A stretch of 64,000 nucleotides of DNA from Paracoccus denitrificans (GTDB lineage: Bacteria; Pseudomonadota; Alphaproteobacteria; Rhodobacterales; Rhodobacteraceae), in assembly GCA_005768755.1 (NCBI GenBank), contig VAFL01000015.1:1-64000 (forward strand). The letters are read 5' to 3'. Of this stretch, positions 15,755-24,794 are shown piece by piece. The notes under the pieces are model-generated. The model saw only the letters and a program-made list of their open reading frames with translations. It ran no database searches and had not been told where the DNA came from. Position 1 is the first letter of the stretch, and each line of letters opens with the position of its first letter. A program made the translations under genes and the position numbers.

Positions 15755-16937
15755 AGAGAATGGTCCGTCCGAAGTCACAGTGGAACTGTTCCTTACGGTG
15801 ACCGTGGATAAGCCAAACAATCGGGCAACCCGGATTGAAGGTCGGATGAGCGTACTCACCGTCGCTAAACACAATCAAGGCTGCTGGCTTGTTCTTCTTG
15901 GCCCACTCCATGACGCACTCGATATGAGTGCCGCCGCGCCCACGCAGCTCGATGTTGGCCATATCACGCACGGACTTGATACGGTCCTCACACTTGATCT
16001 GGGTATCGAACTGAATGAGGGTGAGCTTGTCTGGCTTGATGTTACGCATCACGCCGTACAGCTCAGACATGTAGCGGGTGTAGTCAGCTTTACTGACCGA
16101 ACCAGACATGTCGAAGGCGAATGCGATGTGCATCAGCTTGTTGTCGCTACGAAGTCCTGGCAGGAGCATCGGACGGAACCGTCGGTTGGTCTTGCGCCAG
16201 CTGTAGTCGTCGTTGCTGATCTCTTTCATGAACCGGCGAAGGTGCTGGGCCATTGGTAGCTTTGGCTTCAGGAGCTTGTCCAGATAAGCCTGGATCTCAG
16301 CAGGCATCTTGCCTGGGTCCATGCCCATGGCTTGAGCCTGCTGCTGTGCCTGACGGACCATCATGTCGATCTGACCGGACAGTGCTGCCATGGCTTGCTG
16401 CTGCTCTTGTGGGGTGCCCGGCTCATTACCGTTCTCATCCTTCGGAGGCAGCAGGTCTTTGCCCATGGAACCACCAGTAGGTTGAGGCGGCGGAGGATCG
16501 ATCAAGATCTGTTTGAACACCTGCTCGGTGGTCATGCCAGCATACTTGTCGTCCTGAAGCCAGCCCTTGATGGGCTCGAAGCCATCTTCCTTCAACATCT
16601 GGTTGATGACGTAGTCGCCAGCATCGTTCCACTTTTCTTGCAGCTCGTCGGTGATGAGTTCACCACGCAGCATGTGCTTGAGAGCAACATGCATTGCCTC
16701 GTGAGCCAGCAGGGTAGCCCGCTGAGCCTTGTTCGGCAGGGACATGAAGAACTCACGGTTGATGTACAGGCGTTTGCCGTCCACACCAGCCGTATTAACC
16801 TCGGGGTGGTCCATCACCTCTTCCTGCAACAGCAGCAGAGATGAGAACAGTGCCCACTGAGGGTTTTGCATCAGGTAGACCCGAGCCTGCGTATACGCAT
16901 TCTCAAAGCCTGCCAGAGGGTCCGCTTGAAGCGACAT
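15744..16937 (-). CDS. VWA-domain protein with metallopeptidase-like N-terminus (DUF2201/COG3864-like)
   Basis: 397 residues. The N-terminal half has a zincin motif (His79-Glu80-x-x-His83, 'LLAHEAMHVALKH') as in DUF2201. A Pro/Gln-rich linker (~150-215) follows. The C-terminal half is a von Willebrand A fold with MIDAS 'FAFDMSGSVS' (~268) and 'LIVFSDGEYAHP'. It is encoded with a MoxR ATPase two genes upstream, the common MoxR-VWA chaperone pairing, which also occurs in N4-type phages. The substrate is unknown; remodelling of a phage or host complex is a reasonable guess. Confidence 0.82.
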   Translation of the reverse strand: MSLQADPLAGFENAYTQARVYLMQNPQWALFSSLLLLQEEVMDHPEVNTAGVDGKRLYINREFFMSLPNKAQRATLLAHEAMHVALKHMLRGELITDELQEKWNDAGDYVINQMLKEDGFEPIKGWLQDDKYAGMTTEQVFKQILIDPPPPQPTGGSMGKDLLPPKDENGNEPGTPQEQQQAMAALSGQIDMMVRQAQQQAQAMGMDPGKMPAEIQAYLDKLLKPKLPMAQHLRRFMKEISNDDYSWRKTNRRFRPMLLPGLRSDNKLMHIAFAFDMSGSVSKADYTRYMSELYGVMRNIKPDKLTLIQFDTQIKCEDRIKSVRDMANIELRGRGGTHIECVMEWAKKNKPAALIVFSDGEYAHPTFNPGCPIVWLIHGHRKEQFHCDFGRTILFDV

Positions 16938-17401
16938 TAGATACCTCCTACAAGCTTACGCATAATATGTAGCTTCCCATTCTTCTCTTGGTCTTCGAAA
17001 CCAACGTTGATCAGGTAAGCATGGAACATACGATCCTTTTGACGGGGATCGTTGTCCTTGAGTTGAATGAGCTGATGGAGCACTTCACGTACTCCCTCTG
17101 GCTCACTGGTTGCACTGGTTTGAGCCACTGCATTTCCTGCGAAGTCATACCGCATGGCCAACACTGATGCTGGCCAGTACGACACGTCGTCGTTGTGGTA
17201 AGTGATGTTGTAAGCCATGGCTTCTTCATCAAGCCATTGCTCAAACTCCATGACTACCCTCATGTTGCGCGCGTAAATGGCAAGCACAAGCGCCTCGCCA
17301 ATGACAATACGGTCCCTAACATGAAGAGTACGATTTTCGAGCCGCTCACTAAGCAGCTCTTCCTTGCTCTTATGAGCTGCAAAGTAAACGTACACAGTCA
17401 T
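16937..17401 (-). CDS. protein between MoxR and VWA genes, unknown
   Basis: 154 residues, mainly helical and acidic, with no motif recognised. It starts 3 bases after the MoxR stop and its own stop overlaps the VWA start, so the three genes should be translated together. It may be a partner of the MoxR-VWA machine; this is inferred only from position. Confidence 0.6.
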   Translation of the reverse strand: MTVYVYFAAHKSKEELLSERLENRTLHVRDRIVIGEALVLAIYARNMRVVMEFEQWLDEEAMAYNITYHNDDVSYWPASVLAMRYDFAGNAVAQTSATSEPEGVREVLHQLIQLKDNDPRQKDRMFHAYLINVGFEDQEKNGKLHIMRKLVGGI

Positions 17402-17404
17402 GGC

Positions 17405-18472
17405 TTACCCCAGGAACTTGTCTTGGTTGTCCACCATCCACTGGATTGCAGCAGGGTGCTGCTTCAGCTCGGGGTGACGGTTGTTGATGTTGCGCAGGGT
17501 GATGACCTGCATGTCAGCACGCATGCGGCTGTAGTACTCGATGAGTTTCGGCAGGTTGTCTGCGGTGGCCCATTCGCCCAGTGCCCCGGTCATGGCGTAC
17601 TGCGCACCCGGAGAATCCGGGGTACGGCAGGTCTTCGGATCGGCCATGATCTCTGCCAGAGTCGGCAGCTGGCCCCAGGTGGCAGCAAATGCAGCCAAAC
17701 CCACGGCAGCACCAGCACCGACAGTACCTGCCAGCAACGAAACACGGCTGGAGACCGACACGCCTTTCTTGGCGAAGGTGTAGATCAGCTTGGAAGCGAA
17801 CTCCCAGGTACGAGCAGCCGCGAATGGCTGGTTCGGGTTTTCGGCGTCGAAGGTGTAGAAGAACTCTGCACCTTTGTAGTCGATGAACGACGTGATCAAC
17901 GAATGGATGCCATTCTTGGTGGCCCAATCCAGCCAGTCCTTTTGGGACAGGATGACCTGGATGTTGATCAGACGGCTGATCAGTGCCGTGGACATTTCAT
18001 GCGTGATCGCATTGTCGCTGTCCAGGTTACCGGCAGCCATGAGGTAGGCTTTCGGGTGCAGGTTACGCTGGCCGACCTTACGGTCGAGGAACAGCTTGTA
18101 ACTTGCGGCCTGTACTGCCGGAACTGCCGAGGTCAGTTCGTCAGCCAGGACCAACCAGCCAGCATACGGCTCATTGGTTTCCGGGTTGATCGGCAGTTCC
18201 CAGTCGTCCAACGGGAAGGTTTCCAGCGGGAAGTACTTGGCGATGCCTGCGTCCTTGTCGAGATCGGGGAAGCCGTTCATGTCGGTCGGGTCGTAACCGG
18301 CGAAACGTTCATCGATCAGCAGCAGGTTGCGCTCTTTAGCAATGGAAGCGGCGAGAGCCGATTTACCCAGTGCAGGCGAGCCACGGAGGATCGGGACCAG
18401 ACCAGCGTCGAGGCAATCCTCGACCAGTGGTTTGGCTTGGTTCAGTGTGACGTGATATTCAACGGGCAACAT
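17405..18472 (-). CDS. MoxR-type AAA+ ATPase
   Basis: 355 residues from the ATG at 18472, which sits behind a terminator; the longer frame runs through the terminator and is rejected. Walker A 'LRGSPALGKSALA' (~30-42), Walker B-like 'WLVLADELTSA' (~108), sensor region 'MAAGNLDSDNAITHEMS' and the arginine-containing 'TALISRL'. This is the MoxR/RavA pattern. It works with the VWA protein two genes downstream. As the first gene behind a terminator it probably has its own promoter. Confidence 0.85.
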   Translation of the reverse strand: MLPVEYHVTLNQAKPLVEDCLDAGLVPILRGSPALGKSALAASIAKERNLLLIDERFAGYDPTDMNGFPDLDKDAGIAKYFPLETFPLDDWELPINPETNEPYAGWLVLADELTSAVPAVQAASYKLFLDRKVGQRNLHPKAYLMAAGNLDSDNAITHEMSTALISRLINIQVILSQKDWLDWATKNGIHSLITSFIDYKGAEFFYTFDAENPNQPFAAARTWEFASKLIYTFAKKGVSVSSRVSLLAGTVGAGAAVGLAAFAATWGQLPTLAEIMADPKTCRTPDSPGAQYAMTGALGEWATADNLPKLIEYYSRMRADMQVITLRNINNRHPELKQHPAAIQWMVDNQDKFLG

Positions 18473-18490
18473 AGTGAGACTCCTATAGAC

Positions 18491-18519
18491 AATAAAAAAA
18501 CCCTCCGAGTGGAGGGTTC
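18491..18519 (-). terminator. rho-independent terminator before the MoxR gene
   Basis: ACCCTCC/GGAGGGT stem followed by TTTTTTT on the minus strand, between the gene ending at 18543 and the MoxR start. It separates two transcription units. Confidence 0.88.
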
Positions 18520-18542
18520 TTGGTTTAGCCGGAATGGCTGGA

Positions 18543-18806
18543 TTATGTACCGAAAAGCGCTGTAGGTGCTTCCGGGGCGACGGTTGGAAGGTCAGGGACC
18601 TCAACCTTGAGCAATTCTGTTTTGAGTGGTGGTGGTGCTAGTTGTGGGTACAGATTGATAGCCCAAGCGTTGGTAAACGCTACTGCGGCTTTCTGGTCAG
18701 CTTCCGTTTCAAGGAAGTCAGCTAACTGTCGCCAATGACCAAGTACGAACTTCTGACCATCTGCGCCCAAGGCGCGGCCAAAAGATTCGCGGGAGCGAAT
18801 AAACAA
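18543..18806 (-). CDS. small protein, unknown (TTG start)
   Basis: 87 residues. An in-frame stop lies three codons before the TTG and no ATG is near, so the start is TTG or the 5' end is damaged. The helical first half (FVLGHWRQLADFLETEADQK) is followed by a Pro-rich tail (APPPLKTELLKVEVPDLPTV). The following terminator marks it as the last gene of its unit. Confidence 0.45.
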   Translation of the reverse strand: MFIRSRESFGRALGADGQKFVLGHWRQLADFLETEADQKAAVAFTNAWAINLYPQLAPPPLKTELLKVEVPDLPTVAPEAPTALFGT

Positions 18807-18829
18807 ATCTGTCTATACTGGCCCATAGA

Positions 18830-19027
18830 TTAATACTTTTTTTCTTCTTCCTGATGAGTCAGTTTAGCAATAAGGGTGTTGTGGTAGATCCCAAACCAAG
18901 TAGCTAACTCGTTTGGGGTCATGTAAGGCAGCTCTTTTTGGGCTGCCTCAACCACGGAGATGAGACTGTCCCATGTCTGATGAACAGGCATTGGGACGGG
19001 CTCAATGTCTTTAGGCGTAATGCTCAT
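18830..19027 (-). CDS. small protein, unknown
   Basis: 65 residues. 'MTPNELATWFGIYHNTLIAKL' looks like a helix-turn-helix, so DNA binding is possible. It overlaps the previous gene by 17 bases. Confidence 0.6.
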   Translation of the reverse strand: MSITPKDIEPVPMPVHQTWDSLISVVEAAQKELPYMTPNELATWFGIYHNTLIAKLTHQEEEKKY

Positions 19028-19232
19028 TACGGTCCCAGGGCTCTTTAAAGCCCTTTTCTATCATGACGCGACTGACGTACTTGTGACGTTCAGACTCGCC
19101 AGCCGGTTCTGTGTGGATGTTGTCGCTATCGTTACCGTTCTTCCATGCTTCGTGCAGCATTGCACGTAACTTGGCCGAACTCATGGTCACCATGGCAACG
19201 TCTTTTGGGGTGTTCTTATCGGGACGCTTCAC
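19011..19232 (-). CDS. small charged protein, unknown
   Basis: 73 residues, hydrophilic, with about equal acidic and basic residues and a short helix (SSAKLRAMLHEAWKNG). It overlaps both neighbours by 17 bases, which suggests coupled translation. No family recognised. Confidence 0.6.
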   Translation of the reverse strand: MKRPDKNTPKDVAMVTMSSAKLRAMLHEAWKNGNDSDNIHTEPAGESERHKYVSRVMIEKGFKEPWDRNEHYA

Positions 19233-19608
19233 GGCGCTTTCCTTTCTTGGCTTGGGACTTCATGCGCGCAGCACGTTTCACGTACTCGCTTGGTTTGTGT
19301 TTGAAGTACAGAGGCATGTCGTGGTTCGACTTGCTGTTCTTGTACAGGGTGATACGAGGAATCTCCCCGGACAGGAACTTCCTGGCTTCAATTGGGTTGA
19401 GATAGCCCAGCTTGCCGGTGCAGACAGTCAGGTTGGACTCATCCAAACCATCGGCAATCTTCTGCTTGGCCATCTTCAGGCTGGCGATCAGCTTAGCAGC
19501 TGCTGCTGCCATATCTTCAACCTTGGCTTTTGGGTCACCGTTGACTTCAAGGAACTCGTCCACGATGTGATGAGGAATGCTGAGGTTCCCTTTATATACG
19601 CGACGCAT
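19216..19608 (-). CDS. conserved hypothetical protein with basic C-terminus
   Basis: 130 residues. An Ala/Lys helix (VEDMAAAAAKLIASLKMAKQ) is followed by a globular middle and a very basic end (RAARMKSQAKKGKRRE), compatible with nucleic-acid binding. It is the first gene after the terminator of the AAA+ ATPase. Confidence 0.6.
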   Translation of the reverse strand: MRRVYKGNLSIPHHIVDEFLEVNGDPKAKVEDMAAAAAKLIASLKMAKQKIADGLDESNLTVCTGKLGYLNPIEARKFLSGEIPRITLYKNSKSNHDMPLYFKHKPSEYVKRAARMKSQAKKGKRREASR

Positions 19609-19632
19609 AGGTATCTCCTTACTGAGTGTGGG

Positions 19633-19663
19633 AATAAAAAAGCACCCCGAAGGGTGCTTTTTC
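19633..19663 (-). terminator. rho-independent terminator after the AAA+ ATPase gene
   Basis: AGCACCC/GGGTGCT stem with loop CGA or TCG, flanked by A and T runs so that it can act in both directions. It follows the ATPase stop on the minus strand by about 10 bases. Confidence 0.88.
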
Positions 19664-19672
19664 AGTAGCTGC

Positions 19673-21172
19673 TTAGCAGGCAGCTTGGTGGATCTCGCCG
19701 ATTTGCTTGACCGAGGTGGCCAGCTTGTCGTTGAGGATGCGCTCGACAGTCGGTGCCAGGGCGGTGCCCAGGGTTTCCGCGAAGGTCGGTTCCGGCTTCT
19801 GCTGATTGCTCAGCTTGGCCAGGAGGTCAACCTGGGATTGCATGGACTTGGCCGAGATCACCAGGGCTTCAGCCGAGATGGCTTCGACCACGGTGCCACG
19901 TTCTTGTAGGCGCAGCTGAGCCAGCTTGGCGCGCTTGACGACTTCCGCGATGACGGCAGGGATGGTGCCTTGCAGGATCTGACCAACCTCGGTGAGGTCG
20001 GTTTCTTCCGCAACGGAGCCTTTGCCGTACAGGCGAACCAGGCGTTCAACGGCCTCGGCGTCCGGGGCAGTCACGTCGATGACGGCGTCCAGACGGCCAG
20101 GACGCAGCATGGCCGGGTTGATGTCTTCCAGGTGGTTGGTTGTCAGGACGGTGATGATCTGAGCACCCTTGGTGTCGATGCCATCGAGGATGTTCAGGAT
20201 ATCGTCCATCTTGACGGTACGCTCACCGGTGATCGCACGGTCGATATCTTCGCAGAAGATAACGCAGGCCGAACGCTCGTACTGCTTGGCGAACTCGATG
20301 GCGTCAGCCAGCTCGTCGCAGTGCGGCACGTACAGGTAGGTCACACCGTTGTCCACGGCCAGACGGCTGGCCACGGTCGCTGCCATGGTCTTGCCGGTAC
20401 CGTAAGGGCCACCCAGGAGAACGCCACGCTTGACCGGAATGTCGTTGGCTTTGCAGTCGGCCAGACGCTCGATAGGCGTGAACAGGTTGGTCTCAATGGC
20501 GTCTTGGACGTCTTTCGAGTAGACCAGCATGTCGCGGCTGATGTGCTCGACCGGCAGGAAGGTCGGCTCGGGCATTTCCAGCATGTTGCCGTCGTCGTCA
20601 CGGAAACGGATCTTGATGGCTTGGCCAGCGTAGATCGAGTTCTCGTTCAGGTAGGCACCGATGCGGTCGTACAGGGCCTGGACGGTGGCTTCCGAGTTGC
20701 GCTTGACCACGGAGTGGCAGACGAACACGATGCGACCGTGCTTGCGCTCGACGGAGGTCTGGAGGAAGCCTTCGACGCCCGGCAGACTGAAACGACCCCA
20801 CGGGATCTTACGGGTCAGGCCGGGGCCGACTTCGATGGTGATCATGCGCGGCGGGGTCTTGCCGAAGAAGCCCGGAGTGCCCTCGGCAGCGGCCCAGCCG
20901 AACATGTCTTCGAGGCAGATGGCCAGGGCATTGGCGCCGTCATAGGGGAAGACCGGGAATGCTTGGGTGACGACGACTTCCTCTTCGAGGTAGTCGCGGC
21001 GGCGTTCCAGCAGCTCGATGGCGGCGTCAACGGACATGCCGTTGGGGATCAGCAGCTGGCCGTCGTGGTGCTTGATTTCGGCCACTTGGACCTGGTTGTC
21101 TTCACCGGCCAGGGTGCGCTGCACCTGCTTGACCAGTTCTTTCATTTGAGCGGATGGCATGTTACGGGACAT
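19673..21172 (-). CDS. AAA+ ATPase
   Basis: 499 residues. The ATPase core lies in the second half: Walker A 'LLGGPYGTGKTMAAT' (~252-266), Walker B 'CVIFCEDIDRA' (~305), sensor 1 'TVLTTNHLEDI' and the arginine finger region 'AMLRPGRLDAVI', the FtsH/CDC48-like classical AAA pattern. The N-terminal 240 residues form an unrecognised domain. A remodelling or unfolding role is likely. It is flanked by its own terminator and is notably GC-rich compared with neighbours. Confidence 0.85.
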   Translation of the reverse strand: MSRNMPSAQMKELVKQVQRTLAGEDNQVQVAEIKHHDGQLLIPNGMSVDAAIELLERRRDYLEEEVVVTQAFPVFPYDGANALAICLEDMFGWAAAEGTPGFFGKTPPRMITIEVGPGLTRKIPWGRFSLPGVEGFLQTSVERKHGRIVFVCHSVVKRNSEATVQALYDRIGAYLNENSIYAGQAIKIRFRDDDGNMLEMPEPTFLPVEHISRDMLVYSKDVQDAIETNLFTPIERLADCKANDIPVKRGVLLGGPYGTGKTMAATVASRLAVDNGVTYLYVPHCDELADAIEFAKQYERSACVIFCEDIDRAITGERTVKMDDILNILDGIDTKGAQIITVLTTNHLEDINPAMLRPGRLDAVIDVTAPDAEAVERLVRLYGKGSVAEETDLTEVGQILQGTIPAVIAEVVKRAKLAQLRLQERGTVVEAISAEALVISAKSMQSQVDLLAKLSNQQKPEPTFAETLGTALAPTVERILNDKLATSVKQIGEIHQAAC

Positions 21173-21220
21173 GAGAATTTCCTTTCTAGCGGGAATTGGC
21201 GAAATTGCCAGACGTTGCGA

Positions 21221-21796
21221 TTAAGAACAGGCTTGTTCGTGGAATTTATCCAAGAAAGCCCATTCGGAGAGTTCCAGCCAAGCAGCCGGAGGTTGCCAGA
21301 GTGGGGAAGTTGTTCGACCTTCGGAGGTCGTTTGAGCGAGACGGAATTCTTCCATCTGCGCGCCGGAATAGTGCCGGGACGGTACTTTCACAAACCAACC
21401 ACCTTGATCAACAAAGCCAACAACACAAGCGAAGTGTGGTTCGCCTTTGTTATCGACTGTAGGCGTCTTCCAATCAATGCCGTACGGAGTTAACGCATCG
21501 TTCGGACTAACTGGTTGTGGTAGTTGCTTGGCCAGTTTGAGCACGGCCTTGCCCTTTGGCTTGGTTTTCATAGGCACATACAGCCCGCCGACACGCTTAT
21601 ACGTATCTGGGCATGGCTGAGTGTCTACTGCGAAAGTGAAGCCAGCAAACGTACCGTCATGCTGCCACGTCTGTGCAGACAAGGCTCCGTGAGCACGCGC
21701 AAATGCAGCCCACTGGTCGGCAATACGGGCACGCTCTTCGATGAGAGCACACACATGAGTGTCGAAACCGGCATCAGTGACCCAGAAGTAGCGCAT
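21221..21796 (-). CDS. conserved hypothetical protein
   Basis: 191 residues from an ATG that overlaps the previous stop (TAATG). Mixed alpha/beta, with 'MRYFWVTDAGFDTHVCALIEER' at the N-terminus and many aromatic residues later. No catalytic motif recognised. It lies in the operon upstream of the AAA+ ATPase and may act with it. Confidence 0.65.
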   Translation of the reverse strand: MRYFWVTDAGFDTHVCALIEERARIADQWAAFARAHGALSAQTWQHDGTFAGFTFAVDTQPCPDTYKRVGGLYVPMKTKPKGKAVLKLAKQLPQPVSPNDALTPYGIDWKTPTVDNKGEPHFACVVGFVDQGGWFVKVPSRHYSGAQMEEFRLAQTTSEGRTTSPLWQPPAAWLELSEWAFLDKFHEQACS

Positions 21797-22032
21797 TACC
21801 AGTTGAGGAGCCATGCCTTCACCTTCTTGGTTGCACGACGCAGCCAGCTGTTACGCTTACGCTCCAGCTGCTGCTCGGCCTTGGCTTGTGCCTGGGCGAA
21901 CAAGTAACCTTGTGCGTAGTCGGTGTAGTTGGAATGGTTTGGATGCCAGCGCATGGCCAAACCCTTGTTGAAATCGGTAGTGCCCTGAATCCAGAATCGC
22001 GCACGGCGCTCTTGATGATCACGGTCAGTCAC
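21796..22032 (-). CDS. small basic protein, unknown (GTG start)
   Basis: 78 residues. The GTG start overlaps the end of the HNH gene; the stop overlaps the next ATG. The C-terminal half is a long basic helix (AQAQAKAEQQLERKRNSWLR). 'GTTDFNKGLAMRWHPNHSNY' shows a phage-type small conserved motif. The start is uncertain. Confidence 0.5.
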   Translation of the reverse strand: MTDRDHQERRARFWIQGTTDFNKGLAMRWHPNHSNYTDYAQGYLFAQAQAKAEQQLERKRNSWLRRATKKVKAWLLNW

Positions 22033-22420
22033 TTGTTTTCTCCTTTGCCCGCTCTGCGCGGCGTCGTTGGTTGCGGAGATGACTAACCATCTCCAGATGG
22101 GCAGGATTGCAGCACAAGCGGTTGTTGCACTTGTGGTCAATCTGTTTCTTTCCTGGGATATACCCGAATAAATGCGTATAGACCACCAGATGGGTGGCTA
22201 CCGTCTGACTGTTCAAGGACATACGGCCATAGCCACCGCCTCGCCCAGTTCCTGAAGTAGGACCCTGCCACAAGTGACAGGGGGATGGGAGATCGTCGTT
22301 GCCCACGTACCCGGTGTCTTCCACCAGCACACGCTCATAAATACGTTCGATGATCTCGTTGCGACGATAAGCGTGTTCGCTGCCAGTGATGACAGACAAC
22401 GGTGCGTGAAGCTCGGACAT
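22025..22420 (-). CDS. free-standing HNH endonuclease
   Basis: 131 residues. 'CHLWQGPTSGTGRGGGYGRM', then 'VVYTHLFGYIPGKKQIDHKC' and 'NNRLCCNPAHLEMVSHLRN' form the complete zinc-supported HNH domain common in phages. It is embedded in a run of coupled genes (TAATG in front, overlap behind). Probably a mobile homing gene rather than a replication enzyme. Confidence 0.85.
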   Translation of the reverse strand: MSELHAPLSVITGSEHAYRRNEIIERIYERVLVEDTGYVGNDDLPSPCHLWQGPTSGTGRGGGYGRMSLNSQTVATHLVVYTHLFGYIPGKKQIDHKCNNRLCCNPAHLEMVSHLRNQRRRAERAKEKTSD

Positions 22421-22683
22421 TAGATCTCTCCGTGGATCTTTACTTGAACGTCCAACTCAACCCAACGGGATGAGTCGGCAGGACGGAAGGATTTAAACAA
22501 CTTGCCGCCGTGAGCATTGTGAATGGGCAAAGCCATCTTAGCGTCATGGACACTGGTGGCGTGTTCTTCCCAGAAGGCGATCACAACCATCTCTGGCGTG
22601 CCTACGTTTTGATAGGTACGGCCCACAGTTACCTGGGACCAGTGCACTCCTTTCGGAGTCTTTTGCTGCAATTCAACAAGCAT
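22420..22683 (-). CDS. small protein, unknown
   Basis: 87 residues, beta-rich. 'VHWSQVTVGRTYQNVGTPEM' suggests a small beta barrel. It starts 3 bases after the preceding stop and its stop overlaps the HNH start. No function assigned. Confidence 0.6.
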   Translation of the reverse strand: MLVELQQKTPKGVHWSQVTVGRTYQNVGTPEMVVIAFWEEHATSVHDAKMALPIHNAHGGKLFKSFRPADSSRWVELDVQVKIHGEI

Positions 22684-22686
22684 GGT

Positions 22687-22968
22687 TTACTCCTGGGCGC
22701 TTGGTGCACCCATGTAAGGTTTAGGATCGGGATACTGCTCACGCAGCTCTGCGAACGAGGAGCCGAACCACCACGAGATGAAGTTAGGACTCACGTTCTG
22801 GACGACTTCGATCAAACGACCTTCATCGTCCGCTTCGAACGTGTAGTTGGATTGGCCCAGATAACTGGTCTGGACCTTTCCAATGTCACTGGCTTCAACT
22901 ACGTAGGCAGTACGCTTCACCTCGACGTCATCCGTCACAGTGCGACGGGGTTCACCGAGGCGACGCAT
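22687..22968 (-). CDS. small protein downstream of rIIB, unknown
   Basis: 93 residues. Its ATG overlaps the rIIB stop (TAATG). Beta-strand pattern in the middle (TSYLGQSNYTFEADDEGRLI) and a Pro-rich end. No domain recognised. Confidence 0.6.
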   Translation of the reverse strand: MRRLGEPRRTVTDDVEVKRTAYVVEASDIGKVQTSYLGQSNYTFEADDEGRLIEVVQNVSPNFISWWFGSSFAELREQYPDPKPYMGAPSAQE

Positions 22969-24791
22969 TACTTGGCCGCCAGTTTGACGATCTTCTCGCC
23001 TTCAGCCTTGGTCAGTCCGAGGGCTTCCCACGACTTCTTGGACTTCTTCTTCAACAGAAGAGCCTCTTGGGCAGCCTTCTTGTCGCCCTTGACTACCTTG
23101 ACCATCAGACCGCGCAGCAGAGCCTCGCGGTCTACCTTGGCCGGTTGAGCAGCAGGAGTTGCTTTCACTGGCTTGGTGACAGCCTTGGTCTGCACCTTGG
23201 CCGGTGCCTTAGCTGGCTTCTTCTCCTCGACAGGCGCGGTGAATACTGGCTCGGTCTTGGCGATAGAAACCAGGTTGTCGCCTTGAAGCGCGGAGATACC
23301 CAACTTCTCCCAGCTGACCTTGGCCGCTTTCTTGAAGTTGACCAGATCATTGGCGAACGCCCATTTGGCGCGTGGGGTGTCGGCTTCGCTTACCTTGGCG
23401 AACATCTCCAAAGCTTTCTGCTCACGCGCCGAACCACCAGCAGCCTTCTGCTTCGCCACGGCCTTGGCCAACTTGGTCGGATCGACAGCATCGTCGCTCT
23501 GAACATCCTTGGCTTTGGTCTTGATGGCTTCAGCAACACGCTTCTTGGTGGTGGCCTTCTGCTTGGCCACGGCTTGCTTGGCTTCCTTGCGGTTGGTGAC
23601 TTGCGTCACCTGAACACCACCGCCCATCTGCTCGGTGATCTTCACCTTCTCGGTGATACCGATGTGCTCACCGGCCAGGGCTTTACCCAGCTGGATCTTG
23701 GCCGCCATGTTGTCAGTCATGGCATTGTCGCGCTTCAGGGACTTGTAGTCGCTGTCGGCGATGAGATCGATGATGTGATAACCGCACACACGCATCTTAT
23801 TCGCATCGTATTCCGGTACGGCGATTACGTCTTCCGGGTTCACCTTGATGAGGGTGCACACGTCGCCACTGAAGTTGCCGATGTAGCCACGGCGAGCTAC
23901 GTGCAGACCGTTGGAGCACTCGTTACGACGGTTGGGGTCAACCAGCGAGTGATCCATGTGGACGTAGGAGCCCACACGCTGCGGTACTTTGCCCGAGTGG
24001 CAGTCCACGAAGTGATCGCCGCGCTTACGCAGGATCTTGTAAGCCACGAAGCTACCATCGTCGGCAATCGGCAGATCGCCACGCTCAAGGAACTTGAGCA
24101 GGTCTTCGACCGAATGACCACGTTCTTTGATGACAACACCCAGGCGACGGAGGAAGTTCTCCATGCCGATGGTGCTGTTACCTTGCTTCGAGGCGTACTC
24201 GAACTGGCCAGCCAGTTTTTCAACACCCGGAATCACGGTGTCACCGACCTTGGCGATGATGGTTTCGGTGCCTTCGGAAACTAGCTGGCCTTTCTCATCG
24301 TGTTGGTCGGCCATCGGTGCCTTGAACTCCGTGGAGCTGGTCGGCTTGGCATTGGCCAGGACTTCGTTGATGGCGGCGTTCTGTTTGGCTTTGCTGGCTT
24401 CCGCCGCATCGCCATCCTTACGCTTGACCTCGACACGAGTTACCGCTGGGTTCTTGGACGGAATAACGCCCAAGGCCAGAGGTGCCACGATATCGGTGTT
24501 GCCGGTCAGTTGCGCCAGGAACTTCTCGGCGTCAGCCTTGAGTACCTTGAAGAACTGTACCAGCCCGCCGGTCTTGGCTTCGAAGTCCTTGAACTCCTTG
24601 CCCAGGTCTTCGTGCTGGCCCAGGTCCACCTCGGCGATACCGCCGTCTTGGATGATGGGAGTGATGATCTCCAGAACCTGACGCAGCAGGGGATCACCCT
24701 GCTTGATCAGATGCTCGGTGCCGTCAGGCTTGTACAGCGTCATGTTGTACTTATCGACAACGAACGCTACTACTTGGATTACGTTGGACAT
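22968..24791 (-). CDS. rIIB: rIIB-like protein
   Basis: 607 residues. Residues ~230-350 carry the rIIB signature: 'DGSFVAYKILRKRGDHFVDC', then 'RNECSNGLHVARRGYIGNF' and 'VIAVPEYDANKMRVCGYH'. The C-terminal third is Lys/Ala-rich with two similar segments, 'SWEKLGISALQGDNLVSIAK' and 'SWEALGLTKAEGEKIVKLAA', which look like repeated basic DNA-binding or helical modules. In T4, rIIA and rIIB act together at the membrane during lysis inhibition and in exclusion. N4-type phages carry related pairs of unknown role. It directly follows rIIA. Confidence 0.85.
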   Translation of the reverse strand: MSNVIQVVAFVVDKYNMTLYKPDGTEHLIKQGDPLLRQVLEIITPIIQDGGIAEVDLGQHEDLGKEFKDFEAKTGGLVQFFKVLKADAEKFLAQLTGNTDIVAPLALGVIPSKNPAVTRVEVKRKDGDAAEASKAKQNAAINEVLANAKPTSSTEFKAPMADQHDEKGQLVSEGTETIIAKVGDTVIPGVEKLAGQFEYASKQGNSTIGMENFLRRLGVVIKERGHSVEDLLKFLERGDLPIADDGSFVAYKILRKRGDHFVDCHSGKVPQRVGSYVHMDHSLVDPNRRNECSNGLHVARRGYIGNFSGDVCTLIKVNPEDVIAVPEYDANKMRVCGYHIIDLIADSDYKSLKRDNAMTDNMAAKIQLGKALAGEHIGITEKVKITEQMGGGVQVTQVTNRKEAKQAVAKQKATTKKRVAEAIKTKAKDVQSDDAVDPTKLAKAVAKQKAAGGSAREQKALEMFAKVSEADTPRAKWAFANDLVNFKKAAKVSWEKLGISALQGDNLVSIAKTEPVFTAPVEEKKPAKAPAKVQTKAVTKPVKATPAAQPAKVDREALLRGLMVKVVKGDKKAAQEALLLKKKSKKSWEALGLTKAEGEKIVKLAAK

Positions 24792-24794
24792 GCG

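Noticed and set aside
19970..21493. A 507-codon plus-strand frame opposite the AAA+ ATPase
   Set aside because: Mirror of the GC-rich ATPase gene, which has complete Walker motifs on the minus strand.
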